Positions 53,132 to 62,759 of a DNA stretch of 64,000 bases are shown piece after piece. The stretch spans positions 372,001-436,000 of the forward strand of contig NZ_FXAZ01000001.1 of NCBI RefSeq assembly GCF_900177815.1. Direction: 5' to 3'. The translations under genes were made by a program, and so were the position numbers. Positions within the stretch are counted from its first letter, which is position 1. Every line of letters starts with the position of its first letter. This DNA is from Paenibacillus aquistagni. GTDB lineage: Bacteria; Bacillota; Bacilli; Paenibacillales; Paenibacillaceae. The notes beneath the pieces were generated by a model. It was not told where the DNA came from. It did not search any database and saw only the letters and a program-made list of their open reading frames with translations.

Positions 53132-54628
53132 ATGCACCAGTTTTCACTCTCGGAAGCAACATCCTTACTTATTACAGCGTCTTTAAAAGGAGACCCTGCT
53201 ACTATCATTCAAGGTCTAAGCAATGATTCGCGCCATGTACACAAAGGCGATTTGTTCTTCTGCATCTCAGGTACAGCACAAGACGGACATCAATATGCCC
53301 CGCAAGCTGTTGAGGCGGGGGCAGCCGCCCTTGTAGTCGAACGTGAGCTGGAGCTTGATGTGCCTCAGTTGGTCGTATCGAATGCTCGCGAAGCACTTGC
53401 GGCCTTGAGCACATGCTTCTACGGCAATCCAAGTCAAGCGCTGCGTCTGATTGGTGTTACTGGCACCAATGGCAAAACGACAACAACTCATCTTATTGAA
53501 CGCATCCTGATGGATGCGGAACAATCCACGGGAGTCATTGGCACGATCGAAATGCGCTATGCGAACCAGACGTTCCCAATGTCTGGCACAACTCCGGACG
53601 CTATGCACCTGCAAGCCTCGTTAAGAGACATGGTTGATCAAGGTGTTCGAGCTTGTGCCATGGAGGTTTCCTCTCATGCTTTGGAGCAAGGACGCGTAAA
53701 GGGCTGCCGCTTCCGTACTGCCGTATTCACCAATTTAACGCAGGATCACCTGGATTATCATGGTACAATGGAAGCTTACCGAGAAGCGAAAGGTTTGTTC
53801 TTTTCTCGTCTTGGAAATACCTTTTCTGAGAAGGAAGAAGATCGCGCTTATGCCGTACTGAATGCGGATGATCCCGCTAGTGAATATTTCAAAGGCTTGA
53901 CAACGGCAGAAACGATTCTTTATGGCCTACATGAGAATGCCCATGTGCGTGCATCCGAGATTAAGATTACAGCGCAAGGCACAAGCTTCAAGCTCGATAC
54001 CTTCCGCGGATCAGCTGAAGTGAAGCTCAGAATGGTAGGCAAGTTTAATGTATATAATGCATTGGCTGCCATTGCAGTAGGGCTGATTGAGAACATTAAG
54101 CTTGATGACATCGTGAAGAGCTTGGAAGCTGTTCCTGGTGTGGCAGGCCGCGTTGAGCCTGTTGAAGCAGGCCAGCCGTACTCAGTTATCGTCGATTACG
54201 CGCATACGCCAGACGGGCTTGAAAATGTGCTCGAGACGGTGAAGGAGTTTGCTGAAGGGCAAGTGTACTGCGTATTTGGCTGCGGTGGGGACCGCGACCG
54301 CAAGAAGCGCCCGATCATGGGGCAGATTGCTGCAAAGTATGCGGATTACCTGTTTGTGACGTCTGATAATCCGAGAACAGAGGATCCAGAGCTGATCCTA
54401 AAGGATATTGAAGCAGGGCTGAAGGAGCACCATGTAGCAGAATCTCGCTATGAATGCATTGTAGATCGCCGTGCGGCGATTACAAAAGCTATTGAAAAGG
54501 CAAGCCCGCAGGATGTAGTATTGATTGCGGGGAAAGGCCATGAAACATATCAAATCATTGGCAAGGAAATTCATGATTTTGACGACCGCAAGGTTGCCGA
54601 AGAAGCGATAAGGGGATTGAATCTGTGA
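53132..54628 (+). CDS. murE: UDP-MurNAc-tripeptide synthetase MurE (meso-DAP type)
   Basis: Mur ligase of 498 residues that adds the third amino acid of the stem peptide. ATP loop GVTGTNGKTTTTHL is at about 108-121. DNPR (SDNPRTEDP near 412) is the motif that selects meso-diaminopimelate rather than lysine. It lies three bases after spoVD and overlaps murF by four bases. Confidence 0.97.
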   Translation: MHQFSLSEATSLLITASLKGDPATIIQGLSNDSRHVHKGDLFFCISGTAQDGHQYAPQAVEAGAAALVVERELELDVPQLVVSNAREALAALSTCFYGNPSQALRLIGVTGTNGKTTTTHLIERILMDAEQSTGVIGTIEMRYANQTFPMSGTTPDAMHLQASLRDMVDQGVRACAMEVSSHALEQGRVKGCRFRTAVFTNLTQDHLDYHGTMEAYREAKGLFFSRLGNTFSEKEEDRAYAVLNADDPASEYFKGLTTAETILYGLHENAHVRASEIKITAQGTSFKLDTFRGSAEVKLRMVGKFNVYNALAAIAVGLIENIKLDDIVKSLEAVPGVAGRVEPVEAGQPYSVIVDYAHTPDGLENVLETVKEFAEGQVYCVFGCGGDRDRKKRPIMGQIAAKYADYLFVTSDNPRTEDPELILKDIEAGLKEHHVAESRYECIVDRRAAITKAIEKASPQDVVLIAGKGHETYQIIGKEIHDFDDRKVAEEAIRGLNL

Positions 54629-56028
54629 TTGAAACCAATTTACAAGGCATTGCGTCCATGTGCGGCGGCGAGCTATTGCCTAATCAGGATGAGAAGCTGC
54701 TCATCGCTGGAGTAAGCACAGACTCGCGTCAGATCGTACAGGGTGGACTGTTTGTCCCGCTTGTTGGGGATCGATTCGACGGGCATGCCTATGTCGAACA
54801 AGCCATTGCGGATGGTGCGCACGCTGCTCTGTGGCAGCAGGATCACCCGCTGCCTAAGACATCATTGCCGCTTATCCTGGTGGAAGATACGCTTGAAGCT
54901 CTGCAGCAGCTGGCATCCAGCTATATCCGGACGCTTCCGGTTAAGGTCGTTGCCGTGACCGGCAGCAACGGCAAGACGACGACTAAGGATCTTATTGCAT
55001 CCGTCTTGTCGCGAACGTTCCGCGTGCATAAGACGGATGGCAATTTTAATAATCATATTGGACTTCCATTGACGGTGCTTCGCATGCCAAAGGACACTGA
55101 TATTGCAGTGCTTGAGATGGGCATGAGCAGTCGAGGAGAGATTGAACTGCTGACGAAGCTAGTTCATCCCGATGTTGCGGTTATTACGAATGTTGGGGAA
55201 GCACATCTGCTTCAGCTCGGCTCTAGAGAAGAGATTGCAAGAGCCAAAATGGAAATCATCAGCGGACTTAAGCCTGACGGGATTCTGATCTGCCATGGCG
55301 ATGAGCCGCTGCTTGCACAAGTGTTTCAAGAGGAGCAAACCGAAAAACCGGAGCGCATGAGTGTGGTCACCTTTGGCTTTGGCGTCCAATGTGACTATCG
55401 TCCTGAAGGCATCATGCAGCATGAGGATGGCATGTCGTTCACTGTAGCGAACGAGACCTTGGGTACGAATGTGTACTCAATCCCACTGCTAGGCAAGCAT
55501 AATGTGCTTAATTCGCTTGCTGCGCTTGCAGTAGGCCGTTTGTTCCGTGTGCCCGAGCCAATGATCAGCGCTGCGATGTCATCTGCAAGCATTTCCGGCA
55601 TGCGGATTGAGAAGACGATAACGAAGGATGGCTGGATTCTCCTGAATGATGCTTACAATGCTAGTCCAACCGCGATGAAAGCTGCCCTTGATGTGCTTGC
55701 ATCTGTAAGAGGGGGCAAGCGCATTGCCATTCTTGGAGATATGCTGGAGCTTGGACCGCGTGAAGAGGAGCTTCATGAAGAGGTGGGCTCAGGCATTCTT
55801 CCAGATACGCTTGACGTATTGCTTACGTACGGCAAGCTTGGCGCTTCGATTGCGAAGGGGGCGCTTCATCAATTGGCATCTGAAGCCGTTCACAGCTTCC
55901 AAGACAAGAATGAACTGCGAGACTATCTTCAGAGCCTAGTGAATCCTGGCGACACGGTGCTGCTGAAGGCATCACGCGGAATGAAGCTTGAAGAAATAGT
56001 AGAACCATGGATCAGTACGAAGCATTAG
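54625..56028 (+). CDS. murF: UDP-MurNAc-pentapeptide synthetase MurF
   Basis: Mur ligase of 467 residues that adds D-Ala-D-Ala. ATP loop AVTGSNGKTTTKDL is near 110-123, and NDAYNASPTAMKAALD is near 341-356. The start is GTG overlapping the murE stop (GTGA), so translation is coupled. Confidence 0.97.
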   Translation: MIETNLQGIASMCGGELLPNQDEKLLIAGVSTDSRQIVQGGLFVPLVGDRFDGHAYVEQAIADGAHAALWQQDHPLPKTSLPLILVEDTLEALQQLASSYIRTLPVKVVAVTGSNGKTTTKDLIASVLSRTFRVHKTDGNFNNHIGLPLTVLRMPKDTDIAVLEMGMSSRGEIELLTKLVHPDVAVITNVGEAHLLQLGSREEIARAKMEIISGLKPDGILICHGDEPLLAQVFQEEQTEKPERMSVVTFGFGVQCDYRPEGIMQHEDGMSFTVANETLGTNVYSIPLLGKHNVLNSLAALAVGRLFRVPEPMISAAMSSASISGMRIEKTITKDGWILLNDAYNASPTAMKAALDVLASVRGGKRIAILGDMLELGPREEELHEEVGSGILPDTLDVLLTYGKLGASIAKGALHQLASEAVHSFQDKNELRDYLQSLVNPGDTVLLKASRGMKLEEIVEPWISTKH

Positions 56029-56058
56029 TCGGTCTGCGGTAACGGGAGGTGTAGAGGT

Positions 56059-57021
56059 TTGGACTTCAAGTTGATATTAATGACAATCGGTGTATCTTTT
56101 ATCCTAGCCGTCATATTAGGCCCGTTATGCATTCCGTTGTTAAGACGGTTGAAATTCGGTCAGCAGGTACGTGACGACGGACCCCAGTCCCATCTGAAGA
56201 AGAAGGGGACCCCTACGATGGGCGGGGTTATCATTTTACTGGCATTTACATTGGCATTTGTTAAGTTCTCGGTACGAGATACTGATTTTTACGTATTGCT
56301 GGTGGCGACCTTAGGGTTTGGTTTGATTGGATTTTTAGATGATTATATTAAAATTGTATTTAGACGCTCACTAGGCTTGACCGCAAGACAGAAGCTGTTC
56401 GGACAGCTGTTTTTTGCGGCTGTTGTGTGCGTATTGCTTGCCAAGATGGATCACAGCACCTTTGTTGGCGTACCAGGTACGTCGTGGGGACTTGATCTTG
56501 GCTGGTTCTACTACATCTTCGTTGTGCTGATGATGCTTGCGATCTCGAATGCGGTTAACTTTACAGACGGTCTAGACGGCCTGTTGTCTGGAACAAGCGC
56601 CATCGCCTTTGCGGCATTCACGCTGATTGCCCTGCAAACTTCAGAGATTGCTGCTGCCGTCTGCGGAGCGGCTATGATTGGAGCGACGCTTGGCTTCTTG
56701 GTCTTCAACGTTCATCCTGCGAAGGTATTCATGGGTGATACAGGGTCGCTTGGTATTGGCGGAGCTATCGCAGCCGTTGCCATTCTGACTAAGACGGAGC
56801 TCTTATTTATTCTTATCGGCGGCGTATTCGTAATGGAGATGCTGTCTGTTATTATTCAAGTGGTGTCCTTTAAGCTAAGAGGAAAGCGAGTCTTCAAGAT
56901 GAGCCCCATTCACCATCATTTTGAATTGTCTGGATGGTCCGAGTGGCGTGTCGTAATTACGTTCTGGGCTGTTGGGATTGTGCTCGCTGCACTCGGATTA
57001 TGGATTAACAAGGGGTTGTAA
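56059..57021 (+). CDS. mraY: Phospho-MurNAc-pentapeptide transferase MraY
   Basis: Membrane enzyme of 320 residues with about ten helices that makes lipid I. Motifs NFTDGLDGL near 170, FMGDTGSLGIGG near 225 and HHHFELSG near 288 are intact. The start is TTG after GGGAGGTGTAGAGG. It ends four bases before murD. Confidence 0.97.
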   Translation: MDFKLILMTIGVSFILAVILGPLCIPLLRRLKFGQQVRDDGPQSHLKKKGTPTMGGVIILLAFTLAFVKFSVRDTDFYVLLVATLGFGLIGFLDDYIKIVFRRSLGLTARQKLFGQLFFAAVVCVLLAKMDHSTFVGVPGTSWGLDLGWFYYIFVVLMMLAISNAVNFTDGLDGLLSGTSAIAFAAFTLIALQTSEIAAAVCGAAMIGATLGFLVFNVHPAKVFMGDTGSLGIGGAIAAVAILTKTELLFILIGGVFVMEMLSVIIQVVSFKLRGKRVFKMSPIHHHFELSGWSEWRVVITFWAVGIVLAALGLWINKGL

Positions 57022-57024
57022 TCA

Positions 57025-58464
57025 ATGAACCATCCAGATGCATATCAAGGAAAACGTGTGGTTGTATTAGGCTTAGCCCGCAGTGGCTTCGATGTAGCAA
57101 AACGATTTCATGAACGTGGTGCCGAAGTCATCGTTAATGATAAAAAGGACCGTGAACAATGCCCCGAGGCTTCTGAACTAGAAGCTTTGGGCATTTGTGT
57201 TGTATTGGGAGGTCATCCGGATGATCTGATTACGACAGATACGGCGCTAGTGGTCAAAAATCCGGGCATTCCCTATAGTGCGCCACCGATCGTGGAGGCT
57301 TTACGCATCGGAATCGACGTGGTCACCGAGATTGAGGTCGGATATCACTTGTGCAAAGCGCCGATTGCAGGAATTACAGGAAGCAACGGAAAGACAACCA
57401 CGACGACCTGGGTCGGTCAGATGCTGGAGGCCGCAGGTCTAGATCCTGTTGTAGCAGGCAATATCGGCACACCGTTTAACAGCGTGGCAGGAGAGCTGTC
57501 AGAGAAGCAGCAAGTGGTCTTGGAACTCAGCAGCTTCCAATTAAAAGGGACACAGGCATTCAAGCCCCATGTGGCATGCTTATTGAACATCGCTGAGACG
57601 CATCTTGATTATCATGGGTCTATGGAGGATTACATCTCTTCAAAGGCAAAGCTGTTCGCCAACATGACAACAGACGACATCGCTGTGCTTAACGCGGATG
57701 ATGACGTATGCCGGCAGATGGCGCCAGAGCTTCATGCTAGAGTATGGTGGTTCTCATCGAAGCAAGCCGTCGAGATCGGCGCTTATCTTGAGCCTACCTT
57801 TGTGGAAGCGGAGTCTAAGGCCGCAGAAGGAGAGGCGCTTCATCCCTATCTCATGTTTAAGGATGAAGAAGGACAGACCCATCGTCTACTGCCTGCACAT
57901 GAACTAGGGCTTCCGGGGAAATTCAATGTGGATAATGCTCTTGCCGCAATTACAATCGCCGTTGCCTGCGGGGCAAAGCCCGAGGCCCTAATCTCTGCCT
58001 TGAAGTCTTTCAAGGGGGTGGAGCATCGCTTGGAATTCGTACGGGAGTTCGATGGCGTACGCTACTTCAATAACTCCAAGGCAACGAATACGATTGCCAC
58101 ACAGATGGCGCTGGATGCATTTCCAGGGAACATCATTTTGATAGCTGGAGGACTTGATCGTGGCCTTGACTTCAAAGAATTCGCTCCATACTTCGAGAAG
58201 TGCGTAAAGGGGCTTGTTGCCATTGGCGAAACCCGTCATATTCTTGAAGGCGTTGCGCAAGAAGCAGGTTTGAAGCAAGTAAAGATCGTCGACACTGGGG
58301 ATAATGCTGAACTAGCGATTCAAGAGGCAGTTCTAGAGGCGAAGCAGATGGCTCTGGCAGGAGATATTATCTTGTTGTCTCCGGCATGCGCCAGCTGGGA
58401 TATGTTCCCTTCATATGAGACTCGCGGACGCATTTTTAAGGAAGCGGTGCATAGTCTTAAGTAG
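57025..58464 (+). CDS. murD: UDP-MurNAc-L-alanine:D-glutamate ligase MurD
   Basis: Mur ligase of 479 residues that adds D-glutamate. It has an N-terminal Rossmann domain (VVLGLARSGFDVAK at 13-26), the ATP loop GITGSNGKTTTTTW near 116-129, and the C-terminal segment FNNSKATNT near 350. Slightly longer than the typical 450 residues, with an extra acidic stretch near 250-285. Confidence 0.97.
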   Translation: MNHPDAYQGKRVVVLGLARSGFDVAKRFHERGAEVIVNDKKDREQCPEASELEALGICVVLGGHPDDLITTDTALVVKNPGIPYSAPPIVEALRIGIDVVTEIEVGYHLCKAPIAGITGSNGKTTTTTWVGQMLEAAGLDPVVAGNIGTPFNSVAGELSEKQQVVLELSSFQLKGTQAFKPHVACLLNIAETHLDYHGSMEDYISSKAKLFANMTTDDIAVLNADDDVCRQMAPELHARVWWFSSKQAVEIGAYLEPTFVEAESKAAEGEALHPYLMFKDEEGQTHRLLPAHELGLPGKFNVDNALAAITIAVACGAKPEALISALKSFKGVEHRLEFVREFDGVRYFNNSKATNTIATQMALDAFPGNIILIAGGLDRGLDFKEFAPYFEKCVKGLVAIGETRHILEGVAQEAGLKQVKIVDTGDNAELAIQEAVLEAKQMALAGDIILLSPACASWDMFPSYETRGRIFKEAVHSLK

Positions 58465-58506
58465 AGGGGTGTTCAAGCCTCTACATTGTCAGACGAGGTG
58501 TACCGA

Positions 58507-59604
58507 ATGGTCAAAGCAAAAACCGCGCCCGATATGTGGCTCATCCTTGCAGTCGTATCGCTATTAGCGATCGGTATCGTTATGGTGTATAGTGCAGGAG
58601 CTGTGCTAGCCTTTCGCGAGTACGGGGACTCCTTCTACTTTGTCAAGCGTCAGCTCTTGTTTGCAGGCTTAGGGCTGATCGCGATGTTCATTACGATGAA
58701 CGTAGACTATCACGTATGGAAACGTTATGCTAAGATTGGGCTTGTTGCCTGCTTTGTCCTATTAATTATCGTATTGATTCCAGGCATTGGAGTTGTACGT
58801 GGAGGAGCAAGAAGCTGGCTTGGGATTGGATCATTTGGCATTCAGCCTTCTGAGTTCATGAAGCTTGGCATGATTGTCTTCTTATCGTACATGCTCTCAG
58901 AGTCAAAGCATTCCATAACAAACTTTACGAAGGGGCTGCTGCCCGCACTAGGCGTAATGGGGCTTGCCTTCGGTATCATCATGCTTCAGCCGGATCTTGG
59001 TTCAGGCACGGTCATGATGGGAGCCTCCTTGCTCGTCATTTTTGTGGCAGGTGTTCGCATGAAGCATTTGGTCGGACTCGGCATGATCGGTGTAGCAGGG
59101 CTGGTGGGTCTGATCTTGGCAGCGCCGTATCGGATGAAGCGGATTACCGGATTTTTGGACCCTTGGCAGGATCCGCTTGGTACAGGCTATCAGATCATTC
59201 AATCCTTATACGCCATCGGTCCTGGGGGTCTTACAGGACTAGGTCTTGGCGCAAGCCGACAGAAGTACAGCTACGTTCCAGAGCCGCAGACGGACTTTAT
59301 CTTCTCCATTCTTGCAGAAGAGCTTGGGTTTATTGGCTGTGTGACCGTCATTCTCTTGTTCTTGATCGTTGTGTGGAGGGGGATGAGGGCTGCGATAACC
59401 GCGCCGGATACCTTTGGCAGCCTGCTTGCAGCTGGAATTGTTGGCATTGTTGCGGTACAAGTTATTATCAATGTTGGGGTTGTCATTGGCATGATGCCTG
59501 TAACAGGAATCACGCTGCCATTAATCAGCTATGGTGGTTCTTCTTTAACCTTGATGCTGACCGCATTGGGTGTACTGCTTAATATATCACGTTATGCGAG
59601 GTGA
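58507..59604 (+). CDS. spoVE: SEDS glycosyltransferase SpoVE/FtsW
   Basis: Polytopic SEDS protein of about 365 residues with ten helices that polymerises lipid II. Conserved FGIQPSEFMKLGMI near 115, PDLGSGTVM near 165, and EPQTDFIFSILAEELGF near 258 are seen. The whole sequence closely follows B. subtilis SpoVE, including the start KTAPD. GAGGTG at 58495-58500 sets the ATG at 58507 rather than an upstream TTG. It most likely works with SpoVD in cortex synthesis. Confidence 0.94.
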   Translation: MVKAKTAPDMWLILAVVSLLAIGIVMVYSAGAVLAFREYGDSFYFVKRQLLFAGLGLIAMFITMNVDYHVWKRYAKIGLVACFVLLIIVLIPGIGVVRGGARSWLGIGSFGIQPSEFMKLGMIVFLSYMLSESKHSITNFTKGLLPALGVMGLAFGIIMLQPDLGSGTVMMGASLLVIFVAGVRMKHLVGLGMIGVAGLVGLILAAPYRMKRITGFLDPWQDPLGTGYQIIQSLYAIGPGGLTGLGLGASRQKYSYVPEPQTDFIFSILAEELGFIGCVTVILLFLIVVWRGMRAAITAPDTFGSLLAAGIVGIVAVQVIINVGVVIGMMPVTGITLPLISYGGSSLTLMLTALGVLLNISRYAR

Positions 59605-59609
59605 AAGAA

Positions 59610-60716
59610 ATGCGCGTCGTGCTAAGCGGCGGAGGTACAGGCGGACATATATATCCTGCACTCGCCATCGCACGGGAATGCAAGAAGAGTGATCCCAATA
59701 GCGAATTTTTATATATAGGCACTGAAAAAGGCTTGGAGAGCAAGCTGGTCCGAGATGAAGGGCTGCCATTCGAGACGATTGAGATTACAGGCTTTCGCCG
59801 CAAGCTTTCTTTTGAGAATGTCAAGACGATTATGCGTTTCTTGCGAGGGGTGAGCAGGGCTAAAGAACTTCTAAGAACGTTCAAGCCGGATGTCGTCATT
59901 GGCACAGGCGGTTACGTTTGTGGACCGGTGGTCTATGCTGCTGCGAAGCTTGGCATTCCTACGATTATCCATGAGCAGAATGTTATTCCGGGCCTTACGA
60001 ACAAATTCCTAAGCCGATATGCAAGTACGGTCGCCTTGAGCTTCGAGGAGTCAAAGTCTTACTTTGACAAGGCGAAGCATGTGTTGTTTACAGGCAATCC
60101 ACGAGCAACTGCAGTTGTTGAGGCGAACCGAGAGCGCGGATTCGCTTCGCTTGGACTGCCGCAGGATAGCGAGCTTGTGCTGGTGGTTGGAGGAAGCCGT
60201 GGAGCTAGAGTTGTCAACGAGGCCATGATCGGCATGGTGCCGTTCTTGAAGAAGCTGCCTGATGTCCATTTTGTCTATGTAACCGGACAGCAGTACTATG
60301 AAGATACGAGAAAAGCAGTGCTTCAGGCGAATTCTGGTCTTCGGAATCACCTTCATGTCCTGCCTTATGTCAGCAATATGCCAGAGGTGCTTGCTGCAAC
60401 AACCGTTGCCGTGAGCCGGGCAGGAGCTTCCTCGCTAGCGGAGCTCACGGCTCTTGGGATTCCATCGATCCTTATTCCTTCACCAAATGTGACCAACAAT
60501 CATCAGGAAGCGAATGCGAGATCATTGGAGCAAGCGGGTGCCGCTGTGATGCTTCTAGAAAGCAAGCTGAGCGCACAGCAGCTCTTCAAGGAGATCGAGC
60601 AGCTTATCGTACAGCGTGATAAACGCAAGCTGATGAGTGATCGCGCGAAAGCATATGGACAACCAGATTCGGCTGCACGCATTGTAGCGGAGATGAAGCG
60701 ATTGACGGGCGAGTAA
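59610..60716 (+). CDS. murG: UDP-GlcNAc transferase MurG
   Basis: Membrane-associated glycosyltransferase of 368 residues that converts lipid I to lipid II. GGGTGGHIYPALAIA is at 7-21, GTGGYVCGPVVYAA near 100, and VVGGSRGARVVNEA near 193. GAGGTGA fits the ATG at 59610; a GTG at 59601 is within that site. It is followed by a hairpin and the decayed murB. Confidence 0.97.
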   Translation: MRVVLSGGGTGGHIYPALAIARECKKSDPNSEFLYIGTEKGLESKLVRDEGLPFETIEITGFRRKLSFENVKTIMRFLRGVSRAKELLRTFKPDVVIGTGGYVCGPVVYAAAKLGIPTIIHEQNVIPGLTNKFLSRYASTVALSFEESKSYFDKAKHVLFTGNPRATAVVEANRERGFASLGLPQDSELVLVVGGSRGARVVNEAMIGMVPFLKKLPDVHFVYVTGQQYYEDTRKAVLQANSGLRNHLHVLPYVSNMPEVLAATTVAVSRAGASSLAELTALGIPSILIPSPNVTNNHQEANARSLEQAGAAVMLLESKLSAQQLFKEIEQLIVQRDKRKLMSDRAKAYGQPDSAARIVAEMKRLTGE

Positions 60717-60732
60717 ATCTTGCCCGTTTTGC
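60705..60732 (+). terminator. Possible terminator at the end of murG
   Basis: ACGGGC at 60705-60710 pairs with GCCCGT at 60722-60727, enclosing the murG stop codon; TTTTGCTTTG follows. If it works, it would separate murG from what follows. This fits with murB no longer being needed here. Confidence 0.45.
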
Positions 60733-60759
60733 TTTGTGTTAGGGATGAAAAGGTGATAA

Positions 60760-61330
60760 ATGAAGCAAGTGCATTGCCGCAGTGGGCGGGTGTCACACAA
60801 CATGTGCAGCTGTCATAAGATACTCTATAATCGTGACTGTCTCCCTAAACATGACAGCCTAGTTGATGGTCTTATGCCTGACAGTGGAACAGGCAGAGCT
60901 AGGTCGAGGAGTAGGAGGTTATCCTATTTATCAGAGCGTTTGTTAAAGAATTGGGGATATAAACGATAGAAGCAGGCGCTGATTTATCCTTGATCAAGCT
61001 AGCTGTGAAAGGCAGGCAAAGCAGGAATATTTGTTCTTGATATTGCAGGAGGCATTTCAGGCATGGTCGGCGGGCCGCCTATATGAATGCCAGAGCTCAT
61101 GGGTTAGATGTGTCGCGTATAAATAGAGTCAGCTGTCGGCTGATTGAAGAAGCCTGGATAATGGGATGCGAAGCGAAGGGTTTTCCACGCAGCAGGCCAA
61201 TTTCATTGTAAACACCGGGCAAGCGACAGCGCATGATGTGCTCACCCTCATGAGGCGGATACAACAAAAAGTCATGGAAACCTACGGAATTGGGCTGGTT
61301 CCGGAAAATATGGTGGTGGGTGAGTGGTAA
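60760..61330 (+). pseudogene. murB: Decayed murB (UDP-N-acetylenolpyruvoylglucosamine reductase)
   Basis: MurB remnants in the expected order, scattered over frames. HTT of the HTTW motif is near 60794; LGRG near 60899; LIKLAVK at 60990-61010; AGIFVLDIAGGISGMVGG at 61021-61074 in another frame; AAYMNARAHGLDVSRI at 61074-61121 after a one-base loss; LIEEA at 61140-61154; and QANFIVNTGQATAHDVLTL to GEW with stop TAA at 61328-61330 in a third frame. About 90 codons between DVSRI and LIEEA are missing, which in MurB carry the catalytic serine region. Stops TAG and TGA occur within. It lies between murG and murA, where murB stands in relatives. Confidence 0.9.
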
Positions 61331-61346
61331 TCTCGGAGGTGATACA

Positions 61347-62630
61347 TTGGATAAATTGGTGATTGAAGGTGGAAAGCCTCTTTCGGGAACCATACGGATC
61401 CATGGAGCAAAAAACGCCGCCCTGCCAATCTTGGCAGCTGCCATCTTGGCGGATGGCGCAGTGGAGCTTCACAATGTACCGCAATTACTCGACATCGAGG
61501 TTATGTTGGACATCTTAAGGGGCTTAGGATGCCGGGCTTCGCATGATGGATATACCGTTGTTATTGATAGTTCAGGTCTACGAACATCTCATATTCCTGA
61601 GGATTTAATGCGCCAGATGCGTTCATCCATTTTTTTAATGGGGCCGCTGCTTGCCAAGTATCGTGAAGTGCATATTTATCAACCTGGCGGCTGCGCGATC
61701 GGTGAGCGCAAGATCGATCTTCACCTCAGAGGACTGCAAGCTTTAGGGGCGAAGATTGAGCAAAAAGGGAACCTGATGACCTGTCGAGCAGATCAACTGG
61801 TTGGCTCTGCAATTCATTTGGACTTCCCAAGTGTAGGGGCAACGGAAAATATTATGATGGCTGCCGTGCTTGCAGAAGGCAAGACGGTGCTAAGCAACGC
61901 TGCACGAGAACCAGAGATCGTTGATCTGCAGAACTTCCTGAATCGTATGGGGGCGAAAGTTAGCGGCGCAGGCAGTGACACGATTACAATCGAAGGTGTG
62001 AATAACCTTAGAGGTACGCAATACGAAGTGATACCAGACCGAATTGTAGCGGGAACTCTGATGATTGCTGCCGCCGCGACAAGGGGTGCGGTAACGCTGA
62101 CCAATGCCTATTCCGAGCATCTCGTGTCGCTTATTCATATTCTCCGTCGTGCTGGGGTGCAGATCGCTACCAGTAATGGTATAATTAACGTGACCAGCTT
62201 TGGAAGACCTCGAGCAGTAGACCGGGTGGTCACTTCGCCTTATCCCGCCTTTCCTACGGATCTTCAATCTCAGCTTATGGTTTTGCTTACACTCTCCGAT
62301 GGGGTGAGTGTAGTGAAAGAAACGATATTCGAAGGACGATTCAAGCATGTGGATGAACTCAGTCGAATGGGCGCTGATATTCGTGTGGATTTGAGCAGCG
62401 CTATTGTACGAGGCGTAAATAAGCTGTATGGAACAACCGTTGAAGCGACCGATTTAAGAGCAGGCGCAGCACTCGTGATTGCGGGGCTTGCTGCCGAAGG
62501 ACCTACAGTCATAGAGAGAATACATCATATCGATCGCGGCTACGACGGAATAGAGAATATGTTTACACGACTAGGGGCTCGTATAAAGCGAATTGCGGCT
62601 GTGCCGAAGCTAGACATGGCGAATGGTTAG
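61347..62630 (+). CDS. murA: UDP-GlcNAc 1-carboxyvinyltransferase MurA
   Basis: Enolpyruvyl transferase of 427 residues, the first committed step of peptidoglycan synthesis and target of fosfomycin. It begins MDKLVIEGGKPLSGTIRIHG; the catalytic cysteine is in PGGCAIGERKIDLH near 115. The start is TTG at 61347 with a strong GGAGGTGAT at 61335-61343. An in-frame ATG at 61290 lies inside the murB remnant and gives a non-conserved leader. It directly follows the pseudogene. Confidence 0.95.
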   Translation: MDKLVIEGGKPLSGTIRIHGAKNAALPILAAAILADGAVELHNVPQLLDIEVMLDILRGLGCRASHDGYTVVIDSSGLRTSHIPEDLMRQMRSSIFLMGPLLAKYREVHIYQPGGCAIGERKIDLHLRGLQALGAKIEQKGNLMTCRADQLVGSAIHLDFPSVGATENIMMAAVLAEGKTVLSNAAREPEIVDLQNFLNRMGAKVSGAGSDTITIEGVNNLRGTQYEVIPDRIVAGTLMIAAAATRGAVTLTNAYSEHLVSLIHILRRAGVQIATSNGIINVTSFGRPRAVDRVVTSPYPAFPTDLQSQLMVLLTLSDGVSVVKETIFEGRFKHVDELSRMGADIRVDLSSAIVRGVNKLYGTTVEATDLRAGAALVIAGLAAEGPTVIERIHHIDRGYDGIENMFTRLGARIKRIAAVPKLDMANG

Positions 62631-62698
62631 ATGCTTCTAGTGTATGGACTGATCACACTGCGTATGAATAACGGTGAACGTGAGACATGATGGATCCG

Positions 62699-62717
62699 TC
62701 CCCTCCAATGGAGGGGA
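62699..62717 (+). other. Hairpin between murA and divIB
   Basis: TCCCCTCC and GGAGGGGA form a perfect eight-base stem over a three-base loop. No T-run follows, so it is not a typical terminator. It may shape the mRNA or bind a protein; nothing shows which. Confidence 0.5.
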
Positions 62718-62759
62718 TTAGGCATATTATATATTTTACAAGGGAAGGGGTGGTAGTGA

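Noticed and set aside
60760..60969. A 69-codon ORF starting MKQVHCRSG as an independent gene
   Set aside because: It has a plausible ribosome binding site, but its region aligns with the N-terminal part of decayed murB, and the protein resembles nothing known.
61290..61346. Upstream ATG as the start of murA
   Set aside because: The added 19 residues are translated from the murB remnant in another frame; the strong GGAGGTGAT lies after it, directly before the TTG at 61347.
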